From contig NZ_LAJE02000080.1 of NCBI RefSeq assembly GCF_000970465.2, forward strand, positions 1 through 48,178: 48,178 bases of DNA, given 5' to 3'. The stretch is from Devosia insulae DS-56 (GTDB lineage: Bacteria > Pseudomonadota > Alphaproteobacteria > Rhizobiales > Devosiaceae). The notes below the pieces were generated by a model, which was not told the origin of the DNA, ran no database searches, and was given only the letters and a program-made list of their open reading frames with translations. The translations under genes were made by a program, and so were the position numbers. Shown here piece after piece: positions 33,523 through 41,632 of the stretch. Within the stretch, counting starts at the first letter, position 1. Each line of letters starts with the position of its first letter.

Positions 33523-34604
33523 GCAGCCTTTCCGAGCGTGGTCGCGCCGACGGCCCGACCATCGCGGTCGAACACCAGCAACCGGCCGGGATCGACAAAC
33601 ATCTCTACCGTCCGGTCGGCCTCGAAGTCGTGCACGCCGGGGGCGAGGATCACCCACCGCACGTCGGCGAACCCGACATGAATGAAGCTCTCCGAGCCGG
33701 AGATCTCGGTGACCACGACGCGGGCCGTCAGCGCAACGGCGTCGGCGGACATCGGCGTGAGGGAGAGATGGTGCGGCTGGAAGCCAATCGTGTAGGGGCC
33801 ATCGGCAATGCCGGCGATCTCCCGCGGCACCGGCAGCCCGACCTCGCCATCGAGGACGAACCGGTCACCCTGCTTGTTGAGCACGATGGTGTTGAGCGGC
33901 GGATCGGCAAAGGTGCGGGCGGTTATGAGATCGACAGGCCGACGGAACACCTCGATGGTCGGCCCGAACTGGGTCACGCGTCCCTCGCTGAGGGTCGCCG
34001 TGCGGCCGCCGAGCAGCAGCGCTTCCATCGGCTCGGTCGTGGCGTAAACGAAGATCGATCCGGCCTCGGCGAAAATCCGCGGCAGCTCGGTGCGCAGTTC
34101 CTCCCGCAGCTTGTAATCGAGATTGGCCAGCGGCTCGTCGAGCAGCACGACGCTGGCATTCTTCACCATGGCGCGGGCCAGCGCCGTGCGCTGTTGCTGG
34201 CCGCCCGACAGGTTGAGCGGCAGGCGGTCGAGATAGGGGCCGAGCCGCATCAGTTCGGCGGCCCGCCGCACCTTGGCGTCGATTTCGGCCCGCGGCACGC
34301 CGGCGACCCGCAGCGGGGAGGCGATGTTCTCGTAGACCGTGAGCGTCGGGTAGTTGATGAACTGCTGGAACACCATGGCGACGTTCCGCTTCTGCGGGGC
34401 GACGCCGGTGACATTGTGCCCGTCGAACCAGATGCTGCCGCTGGTGGGTTTGTCGAGACCGGCCATCAGCCGGATCAGGCTGGTCTTGCCTGAAAGCGTC
34501 GGTCCCAGCAGCACGTTGAGGGTACCGTGCTCGAGGCTGAGCGACACATCGTTGATGTGCGTCTCGGCCCCGACGAGCTTCGATACATTCCTCAGTTCCA
34601 GCAT
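33519..34604 (-). CDS. glpS: Glycerol ABC ATPase GlpS
   Basis: The ATG at 34604 (MLELRNVSKL) starts a 361-residue ATPase; the longer open frame is out of register with the family. It has the unusual but intact P-loop GPTLSGKTS, signature LSGGQQQRTALARAM, Walker B VLLDEPLANLD, and TTEPMEAL where GlpT has the switch His (HDQTEAL). The TOBE-like C-terminus (IGFQPHHLSLTP) follows. It is four bases downstream of glpD and overlaps glpT. Confidence 0.92.
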   Translation of the reverse strand: MLELRNVSKLVGAETHINDVSLSLEHGTLNVLLGPTLSGKTSLIRLMAGLDKPTSGSIWFDGHNVTGVAPQKRNVAMVFQQFINYPTLTVYENIASPLRVAGVPRAEIDAKVRRAAELMRLGPYLDRLPLNLSGGQQQRTALARAMVKNASVVLLDEPLANLDYKLREELRTELPRIFAEAGSIFVYATTEPMEALLLGGRTATLSEGRVTQFGPTIEVFRRPVDLITARTFADPPLNTIVLNKQGDRFVLDGEVGLPVPREIAGIADGPYTIGFQPHHLSLTPMSADAVALTARVVVTEISGSESFIHVGFADVRWVILAPGVHDFEADRTVEMFVDPGRLLVFDRDGRAVGATTLGKAA

Positions 34605-34608
34605 CGCA

Positions 34609-36132
34609 TCACCCCACGGCCGCCTGCCGGGCCACGCCCGACCGGATGAATTCGTCGAGCGCCACCAGGTTGATCGATGCCGCGTGAAGCCCGCGTTTGG
34701 TCCGGCGCCACAGCACATCTTCGAGTGTGATGGCCCACTCGTCGGCGACTAGGTAGCGAACCTCGGCCTCATACAGGTCGTCGCCGAAATTCCGGCCAAG
34801 ATCGGAATAGCTTCTCGCGATGCCCAGGATCTTGCGGGCGAGTGAGCCGTAGAGGCGGACCAGGCGCTGCGCATAGGCGAGGTCGAGAAAGGGATAGTCG
34901 CGCTTGAGACCGGCCACCGTCTGGGGGTACCCGGTCGGTGCAAATTCGCCGCCCGGCAGCGGGGCCGTCCCGGTCCATGGGCTGCCCCTGGGGCCGAGCA
35001 GCTCGGCTACCTTGTCGAGCGTCGCCTCGGCGAGGCGCCGGTAAGTGGTGAGCTTGCCGCCGATGACGTTGATCATTGGCCCCCCATCGGGGCCTCTCGA
35101 GAGCTTCAGCACGTAGTCTCGCGTGGCTTCCTGGGCGCTGGAGGCGCCATCGTCGTAGAGCGGGCGAACGCCGGAATAGCTCCAGACGATGTCGCCGGCC
35201 TCGACCGGCTTGTTGAAGTACCCGCTCGCTGCACCACACAGATATTCGATCTCGTGCTGCGAGATCATCGCGTCGGCCGGATCGCCCTCGTAGTCCTCGT
35301 CCGTCGTGCCGATGAGGGTGAACTCGCCCTCGTAAGGGATAGCGAAGATGATGCGGCCGTCGGCGTTCTGGAACATGTAGCAGCGGTCATGCTCGTAGTG
35401 CCGCCGCACCACGATGTGGCTGCCCCTGACGAGCCGAACGCTGTCCACGGTGGTCTGCGGCGATGTTGTTGCCGATACCCGGTCTACCCATGGGCCCGAC
35501 GCGTTGATCAGCAGTCGGGCCGCCACGACGCTGCGCTGCCCGGTGGTGAGCTCGTGCAGCCCCACCTGCCAGAGGCCGCCCTCGTTGCGGGCCGAAACCA
35601 CCTTGGTGCGGGTGCGGATGGTGGCGCCGCGGTTGGCGGCATCGCGGGCATTGAGCACGACCAGCCGGGCATCGTCGGCCCAGCAGTCCGAGAATTCGAA
35701 GGCCGTGACGTAGCCGGGCTGCAGCGGCAGACCCGCGGGGTCGGCGCGCAGGTCGAGCGTCCTGGTCGGAGGCAGCAGCTTCCGGCCGCCCAGCGTGTCG
35801 TAGACAAACAGGCCCAGCCGCAGGAACCAGGCCGGCCGCAGGCCCTTGTGGTGCGGCAGCACGATGCGCAGCGGCCAGATGATGTGGGGAGCGATGCTCC
35901 ACAGCACCTCGCGCTCCATCAGCGCTTCGCGGACCAGCCTGAATTCGTAATGCTCGAGATAGCGCAACCCGCCATGGATGAGCTTGGTGGCCGCGGACGA
36001 GGTGCCGCTCGCCAGGTCGTTCATTTCAGCGAGGAACACCGAATAGCCACGACCAGCCGCGTCCCGGGCGATTCCGCACCCGTTGATACCTCCGCCGATG
36101 ACGAAAACGTCATGGACGACAGCATCGGCCAT
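34609..36132 (-). CDS. glpD: Glycerol-3-phosphate dehydrogenase GlpD
   Basis: A 507-residue FAD enzyme. VFVIGGGINGCGIARDAAGRGYSVFLAE is the dinucleotide-binding fold, followed by LASGTSSAATKLIHGGLRYLE, a strong GlpD signature, and then DCWADDARLVVLNARDAA and INASGPWVDRV. It oxidises sn-glycerol-3-phosphate to dihydroxyacetone phosphate and passes electrons to the quinone pool at the membrane. Together with GlpSTPQV it completes glycerol use, provided a glycerol kinase is encoded elsewhere; none is in the window. Operator-like repeats lie upstream. Confidence 0.96.
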   Translation of the reverse strand: MADAVVHDVFVIGGGINGCGIARDAAGRGYSVFLAEMNDLASGTSSAATKLIHGGLRYLEHYEFRLVREALMEREVLWSIAPHIIWPLRIVLPHHKGLRPAWFLRLGLFVYDTLGGRKLLPPTRTLDLRADPAGLPLQPGYVTAFEFSDCWADDARLVVLNARDAANRGATIRTRTKVVSARNEGGLWQVGLHELTTGQRSVVAARLLINASGPWVDRVSATTSPQTTVDSVRLVRGSHIVVRRHYEHDRCYMFQNADGRIIFAIPYEGEFTLIGTTDEDYEGDPADAMISQHEIEYLCGAASGYFNKPVEAGDIVWSYSGVRPLYDDGASSAQEATRDYVLKLSRGPDGGPMINVIGGKLTTYRRLAEATLDKVAELLGPRGSPWTGTAPLPGGEFAPTGYPQTVAGLKRDYPFLDLAYAQRLVRLYGSLARKILGIARSYSDLGRNFGDDLYEAEVRYLVADEWAITLEDVLWRRTKRGLHAASINLVALDEFIRSGVARQAAVG

Positions 36133-36171
36133 CGCACGCCCTCTCTCCCTCGGCCCTCGTCCCAGTATCTG

Positions 36172-36204
36172 GTTAACGAAAGGCGAGTGGAGCTAATGCG
36201 AAAC
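36172..36204. promoter_or_regulatory. Putative GlpR sites upstream of glpD
   Basis: GTTAACGAAAG (36172-36182) and TAATGCGAAAC (36194-36204) are imperfect direct copies spaced 22 bp, two helical turns. Similar units occur ahead of glpR. DeoR-type regulators commonly bind such repeated half-sites. They lie 40-72 bp upstream of the glpD start in an AT-richer segment. Confidence 0.5.
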
Positions 36205-36271
36205 CAAAATGAATGTCAATCGCAAGTCATCCGCAACATCAGAGTTGATCGCGACGAACTTGGATTTGCTC

Positions 36272-37039
36272 TTAAGTCTCAATGGTTTCGATTAGCGCCA
36301 CGCCGGAGTCACGGCAGATCTGGCGAATGGCCGGGCGGGTACAGCGGTCGGTGATGAAACTATTGACCTGGCTCAGGTGGGCGATCCGGACGGGCGCGGT
36401 GCGGTCGAACTTGGTCGAGTCGGAGACCAGCACGACGTGACGGGCGTTGGCGATAATGGCCTGCGCCACCTTCACTTCGCGATAGTCGAAATCGAGCAGC
36501 GCCCCGTCCTCGTCGATGGCCGATGCCCCAATAACGGCGAAATCCACCTTGAACTGACGGATGAAATCGACTGCCGCCTCACCCACCACGCCGCCATCCG
36601 AAGGGCGGACGATGCCGCCGGCAATTGCCACTTCGAAATGCGGGTAGACGCGCATCCTGTTGGCAACATTGATATTATTGGTAATGATCATCAGGTCGCG
36701 ATGATCCAGCAGGGCGTGGCTCACCGCCTCGGTGGTGGTGCCGATATTGATGAACAGCGAGGCGTTGTTGGGGATGAGCCGGGCAGCCGCGCGCCCGATC
36801 GCTTCCTTCTCTTCGGCCGCGATCAGTCGCCGCGCCTCGTACTGCATGTTCTCGAGGCCGGAAGGATAGACCGCTCCGCCGTGAATGCGCTTAAGCCTGC
36901 CGCCGGCGCAGATGTCGTTGAGGTCCTTGCGAATGGTCTGGGGCGTCACGCGAAAATGGGCGACGAGCTCCTCGACCAGCACCCGTCCCTTGACCATGGC
37001 CAGCGCCACGATCGCTTCCTGCCGCTCGACGACGTCCAT
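36272..37039 (-). CDS. glpR: DeoR-family glycerol regulator GlpR
   Basis: The ATG at 37039 (AAGGAA upstream) gives 255 residues; a longer open frame to 37546 is not supported. The N-terminus VERQEAIVALAMVKGRVLVEELVAHFRVTPQTIRKDLNDIC is the DeoR winged helix, followed by the signature GRLKRIHGGAV. The effector domain carries INIGTTTEAVSHAL, the phosphosugar-binding motif of GlpR proteins, and VIGASAIDEDGALLDFDYREV. It is a repressor that usually responds to glycerol-3-phosphate, and here heads the glp operon. Confidence 0.93.
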   Translation of the reverse strand: MDVVERQEAIVALAMVKGRVLVEELVAHFRVTPQTIRKDLNDICAGGRLKRIHGGAVYPSGLENMQYEARRLIAAEEKEAIGRAAARLIPNNASLFINIGTTTEAVSHALLDHRDLMIITNNINVANRMRVYPHFEVAIAGGIVRPSDGGVVGEAAVDFIRQFKVDFAVIGASAIDEDGALLDFDYREVKVAQAIIANARHVVLVSDSTKFDRTAPVRIAHLSQVNSFITDRCTRPAIRQICRDSGVALIETIET

Positions 37040-37047
37040 TCGCTTTC

Positions 37048-37075
37048 CTTTCGTTTGCGATTGGTAAGCGAAAAG
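37048..37075. promoter_or_regulatory. Putative GlpR operator at glpR
   Basis: CTTTCGTTTGC (37048-37058) and TAAGCGAAAAG (37065-37075) are inverted relatives of the units ahead of glpD (compare GTTAACGAAAG). They lie directly upstream of the glpR ribosome-binding site, so autoregulation is likely. Confidence 0.5.
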
Positions 37076-37196
37076 AAGGCGGGAGGGAAGGTGACGTGCG
37101 CCCCCTGCTGGTTGGCTGGTCGAATGTCCACCTTTGGGCCGACGTTGCTGGTCAGGCGAGATGCAGGCGGTGGATCTCCACCGGTTGCAAAAGCCC

Positions 37197-37227
37197 TTGC
37201 AGCTATAGTGGCTAGAGGTTGTAGCGT
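37197..37227 (+). promoter_or_regulatory. MerR-type metal-responsive promoter of the CDF gene
   Basis: TTGCAG (37197-37202) is followed by CTATAGTGGCTAGAG (37203-37217) and a TAGCGT-like -10 (37222-37227), a spacer of 19 bp. The overlong spacer with a CTATAGTNNCTAGAG-type dyad is the arrangement of CadR/PbrR/ZntR-type promoters. No MerR gene lies next to it, so the activator must be elsewhere. Confidence 0.62.
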
Positions 37228-37253
37228 CGGCCCGGTGCTGCTGGAGATCGATC

Positions 37254-37301
37254 ATGGCCACACTTTGTGCCGAACGCCTTGCTGTCGCGGGGAGAGGCTG
37301 A
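37254..37301 (+). CDS. Possible 15-codon leader ORF before the CDF gene
   Basis: ATG at 37254 with GGAG seven bases upstream encodes MATLCAERLAVAGRG and stops at 37299-37301, immediately before the CDF start at 37302. It contains the CDF ribosome-binding site GGGGAGAG. A translated leader ending there could couple translation. It may equally be chance. Confidence 0.3.
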   Translation: MATLCAERLAVAGRG

Positions 37302-38219
37302 ATGGGAGCCGGACATAGCCATGGCGGGCGCCCGGCGAGCGGTTCGGCCGGGGCGCGGCATCGCCGCAACCTTCTCATCGCGCTGGGGCTGACGACGGCG
37401 TATCTGGTTGCCGAAGTGGTCGGGGCGCTGATTTCGGGGAGCCTGGCGCTCCTCGCCGACGCGGCGCACATGCTGACCGATGTCGGCGGAATGGCGCTGG
37501 CGCTCTTGGCGATCTGGTTCGCGGCGCGGCCGCCGAATGCATCCAAGACCTATGGGTACCTGCGCACCGAGGTGCTGGCGGCGCTGGCCAATGCGGTGGT
37601 GCTGCTGGTCCTCGCTATCTACATTCTCTACGAGGCGTATGAGCGGGTGCTGGAGCCGCCCGAGGTGCTGTCGACGCCGATGCTGATCGTCGCGGTGATC
37701 GGCCTCGTGGTAAACCTCATCAGCATGCGGCTGCTCGCCGCCGGCTCCAAGGAAAGCCTCAACCTCAAGGGCGCCTATTTCGAGGTGCTGGCCGATATGC
37801 TGGGCTCGATCGGCGTCATCGTTTCGGCGCTGATCATCATGTTCACCGGCTGGACCCTGGCCGATCCGATCATCGGGGCGGCAATCGGGCTGTTCATCGT
37901 GCCGCGCACCTGGGCGCTGCTCAGGCACGCCGTGAACATCCTGCTCGAAGGCACGCCGGCCGGCTTCGATCTCGGCGGGCTCGAGCGCGCCCTGCGGGCG
38001 CTGCCCGATGTCACCGACGTGCACGACCTGCATGTGTGGACCATCACCTCCGGCATCGATGCGATGAGCGGGCACCTCGTGATCGGCGATGGCGCCGACC
38101 AGCAGGCGCTGCTGCTCAAGGCGCGCGAACTGCTGCACGAGCAGTTCGGTATCGAGCATTCGACCATCCAGATCGAGACGGCCGCCAGCCGCGCCGCCGA
38201 GGCAGAGATGCCGGTGTAG
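37302..38219 (+). CDS. Cation diffusion facilitator (CzcD/ZitB-like)
   Basis: A 305-residue inner-membrane exporter with an N-terminal HSHG and six membrane segments. LALLADAAHMLTDVGG in the second segment carries the A-site His/Asp pair HMLTD, and LADMLGSIGVIVSAL in the fifth the second metal pair (with unusual D-x3-S in place of H-x3-D). The cytoplasmic domain has VTDVHDLHVWTITSG, typical of CzcD. It exports Zn, Cd or Co with protons. The start follows GGGGAGAG by six bases. A MerR-type promoter lies upstream. Confidence 0.9.
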   Translation: MGAGHSHGGRPASGSAGARHRRNLLIALGLTTAYLVAEVVGALISGSLALLADAAHMLTDVGGMALALLAIWFAARPPNASKTYGYLRTEVLAALANAVVLLVLAIYILYEAYERVLEPPEVLSTPMLIVAVIGLVVNLISMRLLAAGSKESLNLKGAYFEVLADMLGSIGVIVSALIIMFTGWTLADPIIGAAIGLFIVPRTWALLRHAVNILLEGTPAGFDLGGLERALRALPDVTDVHDLHVWTITSGIDAMSGHLVIGDGADQQALLLKARELLHEQFGIEHSTIQIETAASRAAEAEMPV

Positions 38220-38284
38220 GGGGATCCCCGCCCAGGCCCGAACTGACAGTTCGGCGTCCGGGAACTGTATGGTCTGAGCGCGCC

Positions 38285-38992
38285 TCAGATCGTCTTCGGT
38301 GCAAACAACCGGTCGCGCGAGCCTTGCAGGTGCTCTCGCATGCGCGTCCGCGCCGTTTCCGGGTCGGCGGCGTTGATCGCTTCGAACACGGCGGAGTGTT
38401 CGGTGAAGACGTGCTGCAGGCCGTCGCTGGTCGAGCGCAGCGAAATGCCGTGGAAGCGCATGCCGACGGCGATGTGTTCTTCCAGCGCCTGCATGGCAGT
38501 GGAAAAATACGGGTTGGCCGAGGCCTGGGCGATGCTGAGGTGGAACATGAAATCGGCATCGGCGCGGTGCGCCTGCCGGTTGGTGGCATCGCGCAGCAGG
38601 CTGAGCGCCGATTTGATCCGGGCCAGCGCTTCGGGGGTGCGGCGCTGCGCTGCCATCGCGGCGGCTTCGGGCTCGATGGTCAGGCGGAAATCATAGCAGT
38701 GCTGCAGGTCGGAGAGGTTCTCCATCTGGCCAAAGCCGAGCGGCTCCTTCAGCCCCTGTTCGCGCACGAAACTGCCGGCGCCCTGGCGCGAATAGATCAG
38801 CCCCTGGTCGCGCAGCCGCTGCAGCGCATCGCGCACCACCGGGCGAGACACCTGGAACTCGGCGGCCAGCGCATGCTCGGTGGGCAGCCGGGCATCGACC
38901 GCATAGGCCCCCGACTTGATGGCCCGCTGGATGCGGTCGAACACTGCGTCGGAGAGGCTCCGCCGGACGTTGAGACCTTCGCTCATGGTCAT
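38285..38992 (-). CDS. GntR-family regulator, FCD (FadR-like) subgroup
   Basis: A 235-residue regulator: SDAVFDRIQRAIKSGAYAVDARLPTEHALAAEFQVSRPVVRDALQRLRDQGLI is the GntR winged helix. The all-helical FCD domain (from about residue 100) has the metal/acid-binding pattern, with DADFMFHLSIAQASANP and HVFTEHSAVFEAI carrying the His ligands. The start overlaps the kinase stop (ATGA), so the gene ends the acid-sugar transport operon and probably controls it with a sugar acid as effector. Confidence 0.9.
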   Translation of the reverse strand: MTMSEGLNVRRSLSDAVFDRIQRAIKSGAYAVDARLPTEHALAAEFQVSRPVVRDALQRLRDQGLIYSRQGAGSFVREQGLKEPLGFGQMENLSDLQHCYDFRLTIEPEAAAMAAQRRTPEALARIKSALSLLRDATNRQAHRADADFMFHLSIAQASANPYFSTAMQALEEHIAVGMRFHGISLRSTSDGLQHVFTEHSAVFEAINAADPETARTRMREHLQGSRDRLFAPKTI

Positions 38993-40023
38993 GCGAGGCG
39001 CTCCTCCTCTGCGTGAAACGGATGCAGCAGGTGTTGCAGCGTTTCAGGCCCGCCAAAGCCGCCCGATTTGGTGACAAAGGTCAAGCCGCCGCCTTGCGCC
39101 AAAGGCAGGCCGGGCAGGGCTTCACCGATGAGATCGAGCACCCGGACGCCCAGCCGCTCGAGCAGCACCTGCGCGGTGGCGCCGCCTGAGAGGACGAGCA
39201 GAGCACCGGGCGGTGGGGCGAGGCGCTTGAGCGTGTCGGCAAGGGCATTGGCCACCGACTTGCCGTCGGCGGCGGTGGCGCCGGGAGTTGCCTGCAGCAC
39301 CGTCAGCCGCGCCGGGGCGGGCAGTGTGGCCGGACCGACGCCGTTCGGCGCGGCGAGATAGGCGAGGCCGGGGTCGGCGGCCCGGAGTTGAGCCAGCTGG
39401 GCGAGGGTGATCGGGTCGGTCGAGCCGATCACCAGATAGGCGTGGCGGTGGCGCAGGCTCACATCCGGCGCCGGGGCATCGGGCGCCATGGCGCGGGCCA
39501 TGGCTTCGGCGAGGCCGCGGGCGCCGATCGGCAGGTCGTGCGCGGTGCCGAGCGCCGCGGAGATATCGGCATCGGTCTCGATATCGGGAATGCTGGCGCG
39601 GCCGGCATGGGCGCCGAGGCGGGGGGCGATGGCGACCGGCGCCGCAACGCCGAAGCCGCCGAGCCACCCCTCGCGGACCCAGCGGCCGAAGCCCGGGATG
39701 GCGGGGATGACGAGGCTTTTGCGATGCGGGATGGCGTCGAGTTCGGCGGCGATCTGGCCCTTGAGGCGGGAGTCGACCTTCTTGAACAGCCGGGTGCCGG
39801 CGGGCAGGGCAGCGAGGGCGGCGGCCACCGCGACGCGCGCTTCGGCGGGTGGCAGGTCGCGGCTGTCGGTCGAGACGCCGATGACGCGGGCGCCGCCGGC
39901 AATCGCCGCGCCGAGCGCCGCCGGGCTCAGCGCCACGGCGGTCGAAATCGAGCGCATGGCGAAGGGCGCCGCGGCGTCGAGGGCCCCCGTCAGGTCATCG
40001 GCGATGATCGCCAGCTCAGGCAT
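38989..40023 (-). CDS. DUF1537 four-carbon acid sugar kinase
   Basis: The start is the ATG at 40023 ([21 protein letters not shown]); one more upstream is possible. IADDLTGALD is the N-terminal hallmark of the DUF1537 kinases that phosphorylate D-threonate, erythronate and related acids. KKVDSRLKGQIAAELD, VIPAIPGFGRWVREG and the C-terminal LVLSGGATAQVLLERLGV and FVTKSGGFGG complete the two domains. At 344 residues it is shorter than many relatives. It is coupled to the ATPase and regulator genes. Together with the PdxA2-type enzyme of the opposite arm it would convert a C4 sugar acid to dihydroxyacetone phosphate and CO2. Confidence 0.88.
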   Translation of the reverse strand: MPELAIIADDLTGALDAAAPFAMRSISTAVALSPAALGAAIAGGARVIGVSTDSRDLPPAEARVAVAAALAALPAGTRLFKKVDSRLKGQIAAELDAIPHRKSLVIPAIPGFGRWVREGWLGGFGVAAPVAIAPRLGAHAGRASIPDIETDADISAALGTAHDLPIGARGLAEAMARAMAPDAPAPDVSLRHRHAYLVIGSTDPITLAQLAQLRAADPGLAYLAAPNGVGPATLPAPARLTVLQATPGATAADGKSVANALADTLKRLAPPPGALLVLSGGATAQVLLERLGVRVLDLIGEALPGLPLAQGGGLTFVTKSGGFGGPETLQHLLHPFHAEEERLA

Positions 40024-41632
40024 GTGGCGCCGCAATGCTGGCGCGGCGGCTGGCCTGCACGTCCGGATCGGGGTCGAGATTGGCGGCCAGCAACCGCTGC
40101 GTATAGGGGTGCTGCGGGGCGTCGAAAATCTGCGCCGTGGGGCCGCGTTCGACGATCTCGCCGGCCTGCATGACGATCACCGTATCGGCGAAATCGCGCA
40201 CCACGCCCAGGTCGTGGGCGATGAACAGGAAAGCGATGCCGAGCCGCCGGCGCAGGCTGTCGAGCAGGGCGATCACCTGGGCCTGGATCGAGACGTCGAG
40301 CGCCGAGACCGCCTCGTCGCAGATGATCAGCTCGGGCTCGAGCGCCAAAGCCCGGGCGATGGCGATGCGCTGGCGCTGCCCGCCCGAGAACTGGTGCGGA
40401 TAGCGCTCGGCATGCTCGGGCGCGAGCCCGACCTGGTCGAGCAGTTCGGCGACCCGGGCCCGGCGCTGTGCCCGGTCGGGCATCAGCCTGTGGATGTCCC
40501 AGCCCTCGGCGATCAGCTGGTACACCGACATGCGCGGGTTGAGCGACTGGGTCGGATCCTGGAACACCATCTGGATCTCGCGGCGCACCCCGAGCAGCTC
40601 GCGCGCCCCCATGCGGAGCAGGTCGCGGCCCTTCCACAGCGCCTCGCCGCCATCGGCGTCCTCGAGCCGCAACAGGGTGCGGGCCAAAGTCGATTTGCCC
40701 GAGCCGCTCTCCCCCACCACGGCGAGGCTCTGGCCGCGCAGCAGGGTGAGCGAAGCGCCCTTCAGCGCGGTGAAGCCGCCATAGCTCTTCTTGAGGGCCT
40801 TGGTTTCGAGCAGCAGCGGCGCAGCTTCGAGCAGCTTGATCTCGCCCTTGCCGGGCGCGGCACCGATCAGCTTTTTGGTATAGGCGTGCTGCGGGTGGTG
40901 GTAGACGTCGCGTACGCTGCCGGTTTCGACGATCTCGCCCTGGTTCATCACCACGACGCGGTCGGCGATTTCGGCGACGACGCCGAGATCGTGGGTGATG
41001 AGCACCAACCCCATGCCGGTCTCGGCCTGCAGCTCTTTGAGCAGCGCCAGCACTTCGGCCTGGATGGTGACGTCGAGCGCCGTGGTCGGCTCGTCGGCGA
41101 TCAGGATGTCGGGTTTCAACATCAGCGCCATGGCGATCATCAGGCGCTGGCGCTGGCCGCCGGAGAACTGGTGCGGGTATTTCCGCATCGCCGCTTCGGG
41201 GTCGGCAATGCCGACGCGGGCGATCAGCTCGAGCGCCCGGGCCCGCGCCATGGCGGCGGGGCGGCCGTGCGCGGTCATCATCTCGACGATCTGCCAGCCC
41301 ACCGTATAGACCGGGTTCAGGTGGCCGAGCGGATCCTGGAAGATCATGGCGATCTTCTTGCCGTTGAGCGCCCGGTGCTCCTCGTAGCTGACGCGCAAGA
41401 GATCCTTGCCGTCATAGAGGATTTCACCCGAGACGATGCGGGCCGGCGGGGTATCGAGCAGGTTCATCACCGCATTGGCGGAGACCGATTTGCCCGAGCC
41501 GCTTTCGCCGAGGATGGCGAGGGTTTCGCCGCGGCCGACCGACCAGCTGACATCTTTCACCGCGTGCACGGTGCCGCGGGCGGTGTGAAAATCCACCGAC
41601 AGGTTTTTGACGGTGAGCAAAGCCTCAGCCAT
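40016..41632 (-). CDS. Double-NBD ABC ATPase of the peptide/oligosaccharide family
   Basis: A single 538-residue chain with two complete DppD/DppF-like halves. Each has a Walker A GESGSGKS, an FSGGQRQR signature and a Walker B ([12 protein letters not shown] in the first, [12 protein letters not shown] in the second). The start at 41632 overlaps the upstream permease stop by eight bases. The second half carries the C-terminal [15 protein letters not shown] extension of DppF-like proteins. It drives the permease pair downstream of the binding protein. The ligand in this context may be a sugar-acid conjugate and not a peptide. Confidence 0.93.
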   Translation of the reverse strand: MAEALLTVKNLSVDFHTARGTVHAVKDVSWSVGRGETLAILGESGSGKSVSANAVMNLLDTPPARIVSGEILYDGKDLLRVSYEEHRALNGKKIAMIFQDPLGHLNPVYTVGWQIVEMMTAHGRPAAMARARALELIARVGIADPEAAMRKYPHQFSGGQRQRLMIAMALMLKPDILIADEPTTALDVTIQAEVLALLKELQAETGMGLVLITHDLGVVAEIADRVVVMNQGEIVETGSVRDVYHHPQHAYTKKLIGAAPGKGEIKLLEAAPLLLETKALKKSYGGFTALKGASLTLLRGQSLAVVGESGSGKSTLARTLLRLEDADGGEALWKGRDLLRMGARELLGVRREIQMVFQDPTQSLNPRMSVYQLIAEGWDIHRLMPDRAQRRARVAELLDQVGLAPEHAERYPHQFSGGQRQRIAIARALALEPELIICDEAVSALDVSIQAQVIALLDSLRRRLGIAFLFIAHDLGVVRDFADTVIVMQAGEIVERGPTAQIFDAPQHPYTQRLLAANLDPDPDVQASRRASIAAPHA

